Below, piece after piece: positions 49,882 through 58,101 of a DNA stretch of 64,000 bases. The stretch covers positions 1-64,000 of IMG/VR virus record IMGVR_UViG_3300021963_009993; one strand, 5' to 3'. This DNA comes from a virus. Both the position numbers and the translations under genes were made by a program. Numbering within the stretch: position 1 is the stretch's first letter; every line of letters starts with the position of its first letter. Under the pieces are notes generated by a model. The model was not told where the DNA came from and made no database searches. It was given only the letters and a program-made list of their open reading frames with translations.

Positions 49882-51170
49882 CTTGGTTGTGCTTGATCTT
49901 TTTTAAGTATTTTTATTTGTTTTGGGTCGAACACGGCGATATTACTTGCGCCTCTTTCTTTTGTCATAATTGAGTCGAATCCTTGTTTTTTGATGAAGTC
50001 TATGATTGGTTTTGATTCGACGAATCTCCAGCTTTTGTTTTCAATTCTCCAGAGGATGTGTTCTATTGCATCTTCGATTGTTTGGACTGGTTGGTTTGTT
50101 TTTGGGTTGTTTAATGTTGGCGAGATGTTGAAATTAGCCCCTGTAACTGGGTCTTTGTATTTGTTTTCGATTGCTTTTTTGATTGCTGGGACGAGTATGA
50201 GTCGATGTTTTTCATCTTGTGGTTTGAATGGATTTTTGGCATTGAGGCAAGCTGTGAATACATTTCCTTTTGATGTTTCGCCTGCGAACCCTTCGCCTGT
50301 AGCGAACATGTGTGCGAATTTCGGATCATCTGTGAAGTAGATGGTGCCGTAGTAGTTTGATTTGCCGGGATCGAAGTTATCGAAATCTTTTTGTGTGCCG
50401 TGGTAGACTGGTCCGAATAGTCCATCGCATTGGTTTTCTTCCTGTAGGGTGAGGAATGTTTTGAAAGAGAAATCTAGTGATGGGTTGTATGAATCGCCTG
50501 TGAATCTTTGTTGGAAGGCTTTTAGGTCACCTCTGGTATTTGCGAATGGTGATTGGTAGTATCTGCCTCTGACTTCCTTTTCATCTGTATCGACATTTGA
50601 TTTGACTGAGAATGGTTCGTAGAGGATATCTTTTACTTTTTCTGTCCATTTTCTTTTTGTTGTGTAGTCGAAAATGTTGACATCGATGTCATCGAATATT
50701 TGTTCATTGTCCATGTATTTTGGTTTTTCTTTTATTTTATTGATGCAATCAGCTAGTTGTTTCTTTTTGTCTTGTCCCCAATCTGCCAATTCGACATTGT
50801 TGTTTCTGGTTAGTATGAATCCGAATTTTTTTACACCGTCGCCAACGGTGTCATATTTCTTTGAATCGAGGGTGGAATATTTGGAATAGAAGTCGTATAG
50901 TGGCCATTTTTTGATATTGGGTTGGAATTTTTCAATGAATCTGACTGTTTCTGGGAATATCCAACCTACGCTTTTTAGATCTTTGATTTTGCTTAGTTCG
51001 CTTGGATTTGCTTCGTTGATGTGTTCATCGATAGTTGGCATGAATCTTTCTTTGAAGTCTTTGATAATGAGTATGTTTGTAGCGATGCCGTGGTCACCGC
51101 TACCGACAACATTGACATCGATAAGTTCTTTGGTGTTTGGGTTGTATAGATGTTCGCCTAGTTCGTTCAT
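49869..51170 (-). CDS. ART-like polyvalent protein with internal capsid-leader sequence
   Basis: 433 residues from ATG 51170 after AAAGG. No leader at the start. At about residues 233-243 it has SFKTFLTLQEE, a leader-like sequence, immediately followed by VYHGTQKDFDNFDPGKSNYY and IYFTDDPKFAHMFATGE, the ART-polyvalent motif. This suggests that a separate, capsid-targeted ART gene was fused behind another protein. The N-terminal 230 residues are unrecognised. Catalysis is inferred. Confidence 0.6.
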   Translation of the reverse strand: MNELGEHLYNPNTKELIDVNVVGSGDHGIATNILIIKDFKERFMPTIDEHINEANPSELSKIKDLKSVGWIFPETVRFIEKFQPNIKKWPLYDFYSKYSTLDSKKYDTVGDGVKKFGFILTRNNNVELADWGQDKKKQLADCINKIKEKPKYMDNEQIFDDIDVNIFDYTTKRKWTEKVKDILYEPFSVKSNVDTDEKEVRGRYYQSPFANTRGDLKAFQQRFTGDSYNPSLDFSFKTFLTLQEENQCDGLFGPVYHGTQKDFDNFDPGKSNYYGTIYFTDDPKFAHMFATGEGFAGETSKGNVFTACLNAKNPFKPQDEKHRLILVPAIKKAIENKYKDPVTGANFNISPTLNNPKTNQPVQTIEDAIEHILWRIENKSWRFVESKPIIDFIKKQGFDSIMTKERGASNIAVFDPKQIKILKKDQAQPSQER

Positions 51171-51198
51171 GTCAGACCTTTTTGTTGTTCATTGAAAT

Positions 51199-51206
51199 TA
51201 TTTATG
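51199..51206 (-). promoter_or_regulatory. T4-like late promoter box (CATAAATA)
   Basis: On the minus strand ahead of 51170, with AAAAAGG before the ATG. Part of a divergent pair with 51210. Confidence 0.5.
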
Positions 51207-51209
51207 TTT

Positions 51210-51217
51210 TATAAATA
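51210..51217 (+). promoter_or_regulatory. T4-like late promoter box (TATAAATA)
   Basis: TATAAATA 17 bases before ATG 51235, with AAGGGTG in the leader. Divergent from the minus-strand box at 51199. Confidence 0.6.
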
Positions 51218-51234
51218 CAAAAAAGGGTGTAATT

Positions 51235-51966
51235 ATGAATTTTAAATCTTGGTTTTTGAATGAAGAGAGTGGTGGCAAGGAGTATTGGGGTCCATTCAGT
51301 TATGTCACAAGGGAAGGTGATTATCTTAGGGTGACGGCAGATTTGTTGGACAAACCGCTTTACATACCTGTTAATGGCGGTGTCACATATGTTGAAAAGT
51401 ATCCTTTAGATAAGCGTTTGAATCCACCTTGGAACAAGTATTTTCGTTATTCTGTTTCCGGTGATGGCAGGTATGTTGTCAATTATGTCGAGAACAGGGC
51501 TGTTGATTGTGTTTGTTATTCGCCAAAGTATGATGCTATTTATTTGATAAACCGCAAAGCATCTCCTGTTGGTTTGGCTATTCCCGGCGGTTTTTTTGAT
51601 ACGCATGACGGAATTGATTCAAACAATCCAACTGATCCAGAATCTATTGGAAGAAAAGCAGCTGCCAGAGAGTTGCAAGAAGAGACTGGGGCGAAAATAA
51701 ATCCCGGTGAGCTTTCTTATATTGGTCGTTTTAGGACGGGTGATTCTGACAGCAGGGAAAAGAACTTCTATGTGTGGGCTTACTTCTACAGGGTGCCAGA
51801 TGAAAGTATTCGTTCTTTCAAGTTTGGTGATGATGCTGGTCAGGCACCGGGTAGTCCTTCTTTGCAGCGTGATGGTTTGAAGGGTTGGTACAAGTTGGAT
51901 GAGATTCCAAGTCTGGCATTTCCCCATCACATGGACATCATAAAACAAGCTACCCATCTTGTGTAA
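51235..51966 (+). CDS. capsid-leader protein with Nudix hydrolase domain
   Basis: 243 residues. Leader MNFKSWFLNEE with L-N-E. The Nudix box begins at PGGFFDTHDG (about 120) and ends with R-E-L-Q-E-E-T-G (about 144-151), with a longer insertion between. Nudix enzymes hydrolyse ADP-ribose, dinucleoside polyphosphates or mRNA caps. If packaged, it may reverse or modulate ADP-ribose products in the host. Substrate unknown. Confidence 0.75.
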   Translation: MNFKSWFLNEESGGKEYWGPFSYVTREGDYLRVTADLLDKPLYIPVNGGVTYVEKYPLDKRLNPPWNKYFRYSVSGDGRYVVNYVENRAVDCVCYSPKYDAIYLINRKASPVGLAIPGGFFDTHDGIDSNNPTDPESIGRKAAARELQEETGAKINPGELSYIGRFRTGDSDSREKNFYVWAYFYRVPDESIRSFKFGDDAGQAPGSPSLQRDGLKGWYKLDEIPSLAFPHHMDIIKQATHLV

Positions 51967-52060
51967 AATCTAATTCTTTTATTGCATTTAATTAGATTTT
52001 TTTCAGAAAATGCTTGTTTTCCCGAATAAAATCTAATTCTTTTATTACATTTAATTAGAC
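51965..52060. repeat. twin hairpins, 62 bp apart
   Basis: AATCTAATT...AATTAGATT at 51967-51998, followed by a T tract, and a near copy at 52028-52059. The first works as a terminator of the Nudix gene; the second lacks the T tract. Confidence 0.75.
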
Positions 52061-52090
52061 TTGCGAGGTATAAAATTATATCCTTGTCTA

Positions 52091-52132
52091 TTGGGAAAAA
52101 AGTTGTATTGGGAATTTTTTGTATTTACACTA
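52091..52132 (+). promoter_or_regulatory. GTTGT/TACACTA promoter 11
   Basis: A tract, GTTGT at 52102 and TACACTA at 52126 (offset 24). Upstream decamers are degenerate. Drives 52195 and the DUF5131 gene. Confidence 0.75.
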
Positions 52133-52194
52133 GTGATGTCGATGGGACTTGTGTCCTGTCGAGCCAAGTTAATTTATCAATGGAGTGATTTGTC

Positions 52195-52674
52195 ATGGGT
52201 GTTAAGAATAAGAAGGTGACAATCAGTTTGGGCAAGGTTGTGAGCTTGTTGGAGAGTTTTTTCTATAGGGTTTATTTGAAGCCCGATATGAAGCCCAAGA
52301 AGATGGAGGATTATGCTTTTTCAAGACGGTCATCATATGATGGGTATCGTTACACAACTGTGACTCTTAGTAATGGTGCTTTTTGTTTGAAGACAGACAA
52401 CACCAAAAGGTTTGCTGTGCCAGCGGGTGTGTTCATTCCTTTTGTGATTGACCAGTTGGTAGGAAAGGGAAGAATCAAGAGTGCCAATCATGTTGTCGAT
52501 ATTTTCATGAGGAGTCCTGTTCGTGGAGGGCCGATGGTGGTATCGATGTTAGGCATCTTGAGTGGATTGACATTTCTTGTATCCGATGAGCCTCTTCCAG
52601 AACCCATGAATTGGGATTTTGGGAATATCGATGCGATAGAAGAGTTTTGCCGAAATTCATATGAGATGATGTGA
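52195..52674 (+). CDS. hypothetical protein (159 aa)
   Basis: ATG after TGGAGTG. MGVKNKKVTISLGKVVSLLE..., with a basic middle (KPDMKPKKMEDYAFSRRSSY). No family recognised. Same operon as 52703. Confidence 0.55.
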   Translation: MGVKNKKVTISLGKVVSLLESFFYRVYLKPDMKPKKMEDYAFSRRSSYDGYRYTTVTLSNGAFCLKTDNTKRFAVPAGVFIPFVIDQLVGKGRIKSANHVVDIFMRSPVRGGPMVVSMLGILSGLTFLVSDEPLPEPMNWDFGNIDAIEEFCRNSYEMM

Positions 52675-52702
52675 TTTTTATTTAACACAAGGAGGAATTG
52701 TC

Positions 52703-53476
52703 ATGGGTATCAAGACTGAGATTGCGTGGACTGAAAGCACCATCAACTTTTGGTGGGGTTGCTGCAAAGTTTCCGAGGGTTGCAAGCATTGCTATGCCGA
52801 AAAGGACAATGATCGTTATCAATTGGCAGAGTGGGGACCAGACACTTTGCGTACATGGATTAAGACCTGTTATGCGAATGCCAGCAGAGCCAACAAGATT
52901 GGTAGGGAGAGTGGCATCAAGAGAAGGGTCTTTACCTTGTCTATGGGTGATTTCTTTGAAACTCATGCTGTTTTGGATGAGTATCGTGCTAGGGCTTGGA
53001 AGCACATCAAATCTTTGACTCATATCAATTGGCTAGTGTTGACCAAGCGTCCAGAGAACATTGCTTCGATGTTGCCAAAGGATTTCCATAATGGTGACTA
53101 CAAGCATGTTCATTTGGGCACTACTTGTGAGCATGAGAAGTATGTTGATCGTTTGGATTATCTTCGTGATATTCCTGAGTGGGGAGGAATCCGTTGGGTA
53201 AGTTACGAGCCTGCTCTGAGTCCTATTGATCATGTTGTTGATTTGACCAAGATTGATTGGTTGATTTATGGTGGGGAGAGTAGTCGTAGTTATCTTGGGT
53301 TCCGCAAGGACAATGATGAGTGGGCTAGGAGGATCAAGGTTTTGTGTGAGAAGGAGGGTACTGTTTTCTTTTACAAACAAAATAGTGGTTTGAAAAGGAA
53401 GCTACTCAAGAAGTTGGATGGTGTTCAGCATTACAATTTCCCAGACTTTGACAAGAATCATCTGGAAGTTGTTTAG
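52703..53476 (+). CDS. phage Gp37/Gp68-like (DUF5131) protein
   Basis: 257 residues, ATG after AAGGAGG. WTESTINFWWGCCKVSEGCK then H-C-Y-A-E gives the Cys cluster of the DUF5131/Gp37-Gp68 family, thought to be radical-SAM-like. Later LVLTKRPENI and a GGESS segment are also characteristic. The reaction is unknown. Found in phages and their hosts. Confidence 0.85.
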   Translation: MGIKTEIAWTESTINFWWGCCKVSEGCKHCYAEKDNDRYQLAEWGPDTLRTWIKTCYANASRANKIGRESGIKRRVFTLSMGDFFETHAVLDEYRARAWKHIKSLTHINWLVLTKRPENIASMLPKDFHNGDYKHVHLGTTCEHEKYVDRLDYLRDIPEWGGIRWVSYEPALSPIDHVVDLTKIDWLIYGGESSRSYLGFRKDNDEWARRIKVLCEKEGTVFFYKQNSGLKRKLLKKLDGVQHYNFPDFDKNHLEVV

Positions 53477-53937
53477 TATCCTTCTTCAACTTCTATGATT
53501 TCGGCTGCGTTGGTCAGGTATTCCCATACGCTTTCATTAGGGTGTGGGATGCCTGACCAATAGTTATTTGCTGCTTCGATTACTTCCATGCTATTTTCAT
53601 CATGGCCCGATGACAGAAGACTTTCTATTTCTGAATTCCAATTGACATCATGTCTTTCTACTTTCCCCAACGGTTTTAGTTTGAATATCCAATCTGTAAC
53701 GGCACCTGCCAATTCTAGATCATCTGTGTTATCTGTCATGAATACTGCATCTTTGTGAGATATCATGTTCTTTGGTCTATATTTTTCCAGTATTTTGTAC
53801 CAAGGATTAAATCCCCAATCTTTTTCGTATTGTTCAGTCCTACCTTTCAATATTGTTCCTACTGGTATTTCTTTTGAACTACCATGAAAGAAAATACGGG
53901 ATTCAATGCTTTCCAAGAACTGTTTGAATGTTTTCAT
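53473..53937 (-). CDS. capsid-leader protein with ART-like motif
   Basis: 154 residues. Leader MKTFKQFLESI. Followed by RIFFHGSSKEIPVGTILKG and DAVFMTDNTDDLELAGAVTD; F-F-H-G-S-S and V-F-M-T-D match the shape of ART-like effector proteins. It overlaps the end of the DUF5131 gene by 4 bases (opposite strand). It follows 53941 in the same direction. Confidence 0.6.
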   Translation of the reverse strand: MKTFKQFLESIESRIFFHGSSKEIPVGTILKGRTEQYEKDWGFNPWYKILEKYRPKNMISHKDAVFMTDNTDDLELAGAVTDWIFKLKPLGKVERHDVNWNSEIESLLSSGHDENSMEVIEAANNYWSGIPHPNESVWEYLTNAAEIIEVEEGY

Positions 53938-53940
53938 GTT

Positions 53941-54489
53941 TTAGATTGTTCGTATTCCCTTGTTAGTCAATTCAAATTTCATATTTATTTTGAATGGTTG
54001 TACTTGGTTTTCACCTAATTTGTGTACTTGCATGCCTTTGGTATCGAGCATTTTTTGCAGGTTTCCACCCTTGCTGAATTTGCCTACTGCTGCCATGACA
54101 TCCCTTGTGACCATTTGTTTTGCCTGTTGTTCATTTTCGGCATTTACTATTGCATTTACTTCTACAACCAAAGCGGTTTGACCTTGTTCTTTTGATTCTA
54201 TTATTTCGATGTTGAATTCTGAGTAGTATGCTTTTGATTGTGCGTGGTGTTTGATTGTTTCCTTGAGTGAATTAATAGATCTGATGTTAATTTCATCGGC
54301 TTGGATATTTTGATGAATGGCTGGTTTTTCGTTATAGCTTTGTGATTGCACCATGTATTGTTGTAGGTTGTTGTTTTTTGCTTGTGCAGCACTAGCCATG
54401 CCTAAACCAGCTGCCAGACCCAAGGCACCTGTTTTCAATAGGTTTTCATCATATTGTTCTTGATTTTCTAGCCAGTTTTTGAATTGCAT
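53941..54489 (-). CDS. capsid-leader protein with hydrophobic segment (182 aa)
   Basis: Leader MQFKNWLENQEQ. A hydrophobic, small-residue stretch GALGLAAGLGMASAAQA (about residues 22-38) looks like a transmembrane or signal-like segment. The rest has a beta-rich portion (TALVVEVNAIVNAENEQ). Function unknown. Between 54492 and 53473 in an operon. Confidence 0.6.
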   Translation of the reverse strand: MQFKNWLENQEQYDENLLKTGALGLAAGLGMASAAQAKNNNLQQYMVQSQSYNEKPAIHQNIQADEINIRSINSLKETIKHHAQSKAYYSEFNIEIIESKEQGQTALVVEVNAIVNAENEQQAKQMVTRDVMAAVGKFSKGGNLQKMLDTKGMQVHKLGENQVQPFKINMKFELTNKGIRTI

Positions 54490-54491
54490 GA

Positions 54492-55952
54492 TTATCCTAA
54501 GTCATTTACTTCTGTTTCTTCATCTTTTTCTATTTCAGGTGGTTTATCGAGTCCAGCGAATGCTAGGTAAACGGACATTGCCGATGGGTGTTTGAGTGAT
54601 TCACCATTTGGCAATATTACATTGTGGAATGTGGTTGGGAATCTATAGAATCGTTTTCCACCACCTGAGCTAAACATGGCACCTCTTCTTGCACCACTTA
54701 TGGCTGCGACCATTTTGTGAACTACGCTGAAGGATGAGCCGTCAGCGAATTGGATTTTCAATCTAGCTTCTAGTGATCCATAATTTGCGCTTGAATAAAT
54801 CAATTTGATATTGGCTTGTTTGCCTGTCGTTGCAGCTTTCTTGGCAACTATTGGTGCCAATTTTCCTGTGATGCGACTGAAGAATATTTGTGATACATTT
54901 CTCCATGATTGTTCTGCCACCTTTTCAAGCTTATCCTCTGGTGGTCTTGTAAATGCATCATCTTTGGTAACAACTAATTGTGCGCCTAGTGGATATCTTG
55001 CTCTCAAATCCCTCTTCATCTTGATGGCAGGTTCTGAATAATCTCTTGGTTTTGGTGAACTGGCGATGAACTTGTCTATTTGTTCATTTGCCACTATCAA
55101 GAAATTTTTCTTGTATTCATCTTTTTGATTTGACAATAGAACATCGATTTCCTTTCCAAGTTCTTCTACAGCCTTAAAAGATATAACGGGAGTTTCTGCT
55201 CTTACTTTTTCTGCTGCGACTTCCTTGGCTTTTACTTTTTCTTTTTGAGCTTCTTCTTTCTTTTCTCTCTTGATATCTGCATCTTTTTTAGCTTTGCTTT
55301 GGATGTTTTCCTTGATGAAATCGGATAGTGTCTTCCATAAATTACCAGCATCTTCCATCCAATCTGCTATGCTTACTACCTTGCCAGATTTGAGTTGAAC
55401 ATTCATGAGTGCTTCTGTATTTGGATAGTTTTCTGCTTTTTCGCCTTCTATTGGCTTCATGAATGGGAAGTCATTTGCGTATTTGGCATACTTCTTCAAA
55501 TTTTTAGCTATTTTTTCAGAATTGGGTGATACTCCTTGAGCCCATAAAAATTGAATAAATGCATCTTTGTATTTGTTCCAATTTTCAAATTTGTCTGTGC
55601 CTAAAGCTTTGTAGAAAGGATTTGGTTTTCCATCTACTTCTGGGTTATTTTGGTTATCAAGTCCACGATATCCTCCACCGGACTGAAGGGGCAATGGAAC
55701 AAGATTGTGTACTGTTACTGCTCTGTATATATTTGTTGCGAAATCGGGATGGACTTTGAATTTTTCTTTTGCAGCATTTAATTCTGAATTAGGGACAACA
55801 TCCTTGTTTTTCAATTCCATCAATTCTTTCATTCCCATATCGATTTCTGCTGAACTTTTTTCATCAAGGTATGCTTTCACTTTGTTTACGGCATTGGCCA
55901 GATCTGATTCTGTTGTTGCCTCTGTGATAATTAGCCAGTCTGAAAAGTTCAT
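54492..55952 (-). CDS. capsid-leader protein, paralogue of 46432
   Basis: 486 residues. Leader MNFSDWLIITEA with I-T-E. A long coiled-coil middle (KKDADIKREKKEEAQKEKVK) and C-terminal FYRFPTTFHNVILPNGESLK, as in 46432. Probably an internal virion protein. First gene in an operon with 53941 and 53473. Confidence 0.65.
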   Translation of the reverse strand: MNFSDWLIITEATTESDLANAVNKVKAYLDEKSSAEIDMGMKELMELKNKDVVPNSELNAAKEKFKVHPDFATNIYRAVTVHNLVPLPLQSGGGYRGLDNQNNPEVDGKPNPFYKALGTDKFENWNKYKDAFIQFLWAQGVSPNSEKIAKNLKKYAKYANDFPFMKPIEGEKAENYPNTEALMNVQLKSGKVVSIADWMEDAGNLWKTLSDFIKENIQSKAKKDADIKREKKEEAQKEKVKAKEVAAEKVRAETPVISFKAVEELGKEIDVLLSNQKDEYKKNFLIVANEQIDKFIASSPKPRDYSEPAIKMKRDLRARYPLGAQLVVTKDDAFTRPPEDKLEKVAEQSWRNVSQIFFSRITGKLAPIVAKKAATTGKQANIKLIYSSANYGSLEARLKIQFADGSSFSVVHKMVAAISGARRGAMFSSGGGKRFYRFPTTFHNVILPNGESLKHPSAMSVYLAFAGLDKPPEIEKDEETEVNDLG

Positions 55953-55990
55953 TTTACACCTTTTTGAATTTCAAAATATATATATTTACT

Positions 55991-56773
55991 ATGAAAAGTT
56001 TTATGAATTGGCTTAGAGAGAGTTATGCTCCTAGAAACCTTAATTGGTTGCTTGTTAGAAATTACTTGAAGAATGCTGAAAAGAATTTTGATGTTTTGGA
56101 CAGTTGGGAGCAGTTCAAGAACTGGGATGAATCCGAGGAGATAGCCAACAATCTTTCTTTGGATTTGGAAGATGAAGACAAACTTTATGACAATGCTGCA
56201 AAAATAAACAAGTACATGATGGATAATCCAGAATTACTGGATAATTTTTTATATCAATATTTGGATAGTGAAGAATCGCCTGCTTATTTGAATATGAATT
56301 ACATTAGAGATTTACCGCCAAACACATGGTTGGTTCATTTTTCAGACAAGGCTGGCAATATTGCCGACGATGGTTTCAAGCATGGTGTCTCAGATGTTAG
56401 GAAAATGCATTACACTAGGGGAGAAACCTACAGCAGTAGGACATCTGATTCTGGTTACAATTTTGCTTTTTTGGCTAATTCAAAAGAGGCAGCTTCAGCA
56501 GCCAAGGATTCCAAGTATGGTTCTGATGCGGTTATGTTCATGAGTGCTGGTGTTTTGACCTATCATGCTGGTGATAACGAGAATCAAGTTGTGTTTGATG
56601 GAACTAATGTAAAGCCAAAAGACATAGTGTATTTGGAAAGAACTGCGTATGACTGGGTTGTCAAGTCAAAGGATTCAAATAAAAGAGATCCATATATAAA
56701 CAACGATTTCGGGGAAGTTGTTAAATGGGTCATGAACAACTGGCAGCAGTATAGAAAAATAATAATGGGATAA
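55991..56773 (+). CDS. capsid-leader protein with ART-like motif
   Basis: 260 residues from ATG 55991. Leader MKSFMNWLRES with L-R-E. WLVHFSDKAGNIADDGFKHG and VVFDGTNVKPKDIVYLERTA follow the pattern of ART-like domains. No good ribosome-binding site. Unknown target. Confidence 0.6.
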   Translation: MKSFMNWLRESYAPRNLNWLLVRNYLKNAEKNFDVLDSWEQFKNWDESEEIANNLSLDLEDEDKLYDNAAKINKYMMDNPELLDNFLYQYLDSEESPAYLNMNYIRDLPPNTWLVHFSDKAGNIADDGFKHGVSDVRKMHYTRGETYSSRTSDSGYNFAFLANSKEAASAAKDSKYGSDAVMFMSAGVLTYHAGDNENQVVFDGTNVKPKDIVYLERTAYDWVVKSKDSNKRDPYINNDFGEVVKWVMNNWQQYRKIIMG

Positions 56774-56774
56774 A

Positions 56775-57122
56775 ATGCAATTCAAAAAGTGGCTAATAGA
56801 ATCCAGATTTAATGACATGCATTCGTGGTTGGATGTTAGTGGGGAATTTCATCCGGTTACTGCAACTACCCATTCTGATGACGCAGTAAAGTATTCTGAT
56901 TATACTAATAGTGCTGAAGCCAAAGATGATCTGATGAAAAGGGGTTGGCAAAGGGTTAGTCACTACAATCATATTCTTTATGTTGCGAATCCTATTGTTG
57001 CTCCCAACAGGGTTCAGAAGAGTGAGCTTGTTGATTTGGCTTTGACTAGGGATTTGCGTAAAGTTGTGTATGACAATGATGTGAGTGAAATTGTTTTGTG
57101 GGATGCTTCTGAAAAATTTTAA
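56775..57122 (+). CDS. capsid-leader protein (115 aa)
   Basis: Leader MQFKKWLIES with L-I-E. Followed by MHSWLDVSGEFHPVTATTHS, a segment found in other phage hypothetical proteins. Starts one base after the preceding stop, so it is coupled with 55991. Function unknown. Confidence 0.6.
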   Translation: MQFKKWLIESRFNDMHSWLDVSGEFHPVTATTHSDDAVKYSDYTNSAEAKDDLMKRGWQRVSHYNHILYVANPIVAPNRVQKSELVDLALTRDLRKVVYDNDVSEIVLWDASEKF

Positions 57123-57146
57123 TTGTTAAATTGCATATAATATTTA

Positions 57147-57500
57147 ATGCAGAAGAGTTGTAGGAATTGTAAAGAATATAAGAACATAGAAGACTTTCCT
57201 TATTTCTCAACGAATGAAGCTGGTCGTAAAAACACTTGCAAGGAATGTTCAAAGAAGCTTGGTGTTTTGCGAAGGGAGTTGAAGTCCAAGAATCCACCAC
57301 CGCCTTCTGGCAAATGTCCCATATGTGATATGCATACTGAGAATTGGATATTGGATCATTGTCATTTTTCAAACAATTTTCGTGGTTACATCTGCAACAG
57401 CTGTAACTTGGGTCTTGGCAGATTCAACGATGATGTTGAGATTCTTAGAAAAGCTATTTTGTATTTGGAAAATATCAATCAAGAATCACATCGTAGCTGA
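57147..57500 (+). CDS. recombination endonuclease VII-like protein
   Basis: 117 residues. Zinc ligands C5/C8, C31/C34, C57/C60 and C83/C86, with the catalytic D70-H71-x-H73 and C-N87. This matches the T4 gp49 endonuclease VII (His-Me finger) family, which cuts Holliday junctions and branches before DNA packaging. A third of the protein (first 45 residues) is an additional zinc ribbon. The ATG at 57147 has a weak leader (GCATATAATATTTA). Confidence high for the family. Confidence 0.88.
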   Translation: MQKSCRNCKEYKNIEDFPYFSTNEAGRKNTCKECSKKLGVLRRELKSKNPPPPSGKCPICDMHTENWILDHCHFSNNFRGYICNSCNLGLGRFNDDVEILRKAILYLENINQESHRS

Positions 57501-57543
57501 TGTAATCTGTTGTAGTGGTTTCGGCTTCTGGTTCTTGTTCCAT
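57475..57543 (-). CDS. candidate antisense micro-protein (22 aa)
   Basis: On the minus strand ATG 57543 follows AGGAGGCAATT, a perfect ribosome-binding site, and there is a TATAAATT late-like box upstream. Product MEQEPEAETTTTDYISYDVI..., acidic. It overlaps the end of endonuclease VII gene. Not tested by conservation. Confidence 0.4.
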   Translation of the reverse strand: MEQEPEAETTTTDYISYDVILD

Positions 57544-57609
57544 AATTGCCTCCTGAATTTATATATAAGATGAATTTTAAAGATTAATTTAATTAGAGAT
57601 AGGTTTATA

Positions 57610-58101
57610 ATGTTTAATATGCGTTTCATTGATTTTATGGAAAACAATGTTGAAGACTATTTTGATTCTTCTGCCTTGTCTATGGCCAAAAATCAAGGCA
57701 GCAAGTCGAGAGAGTTATTGATTGACATGTCTATTGATGATTTCTTGAGATTGGCAGAAGAAGGTCGTAGTTTTTCCAAGGAATCAGGTGTTGATTCTTT
57801 GTTGTCTAAGGGCATTAAGTTTGAGAGTATACCTTTTTTGGGTGTTGGTTTTTATTCAGGTGATCCTTTGGCGATGAAGGTCAAGAGTCATGAGGGAAGG
57901 CATAGGGCTAGGGCTTTGAGGAAACTTGGATTCAAGATGATGCCTGTGAAAGTGGTACATGATTCGATACGGTGGGGTGGTCAATTAAATCCCAATAATT
58001 ATGATTATGTTGATAATTTTCCCACTCATTTTGTATCTGAGGATGGTTCTGTTGTTGTGCCATTTGCGATAACAAGAGAGGATTTGAATGATAGATTTTA
58101 A
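57610..58101 (+). CDS. capsid-leader protein with ParB/Srx-like domain
   Basis: 163 residues. Second start at 57619 gives the leader MRFIDFMENN; both possible. The centre GFYSGDPLAMKVKSHEGRHR then ARALRKLGFKMMPVKV corresponds to the ParB/sulfiredoxin fold with its GRHRxxA motif. ParB-like domains bind or cut DNA, or act as CTPases. It overlaps the next gene by 14 bases. Confidence 0.65.
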   Translation: MFNMRFIDFMENNVEDYFDSSALSMAKNQGSKSRELLIDMSIDDFLRLAEEGRSFSKESGVDSLLSKGIKFESIPFLGVGFYSGDPLAMKVKSHEGRHRARALRKLGFKMMPVKVVHDSIRWGGQLNPNNYDYVDNFPTHFVSEDGSVVVPFAITREDLNDRF

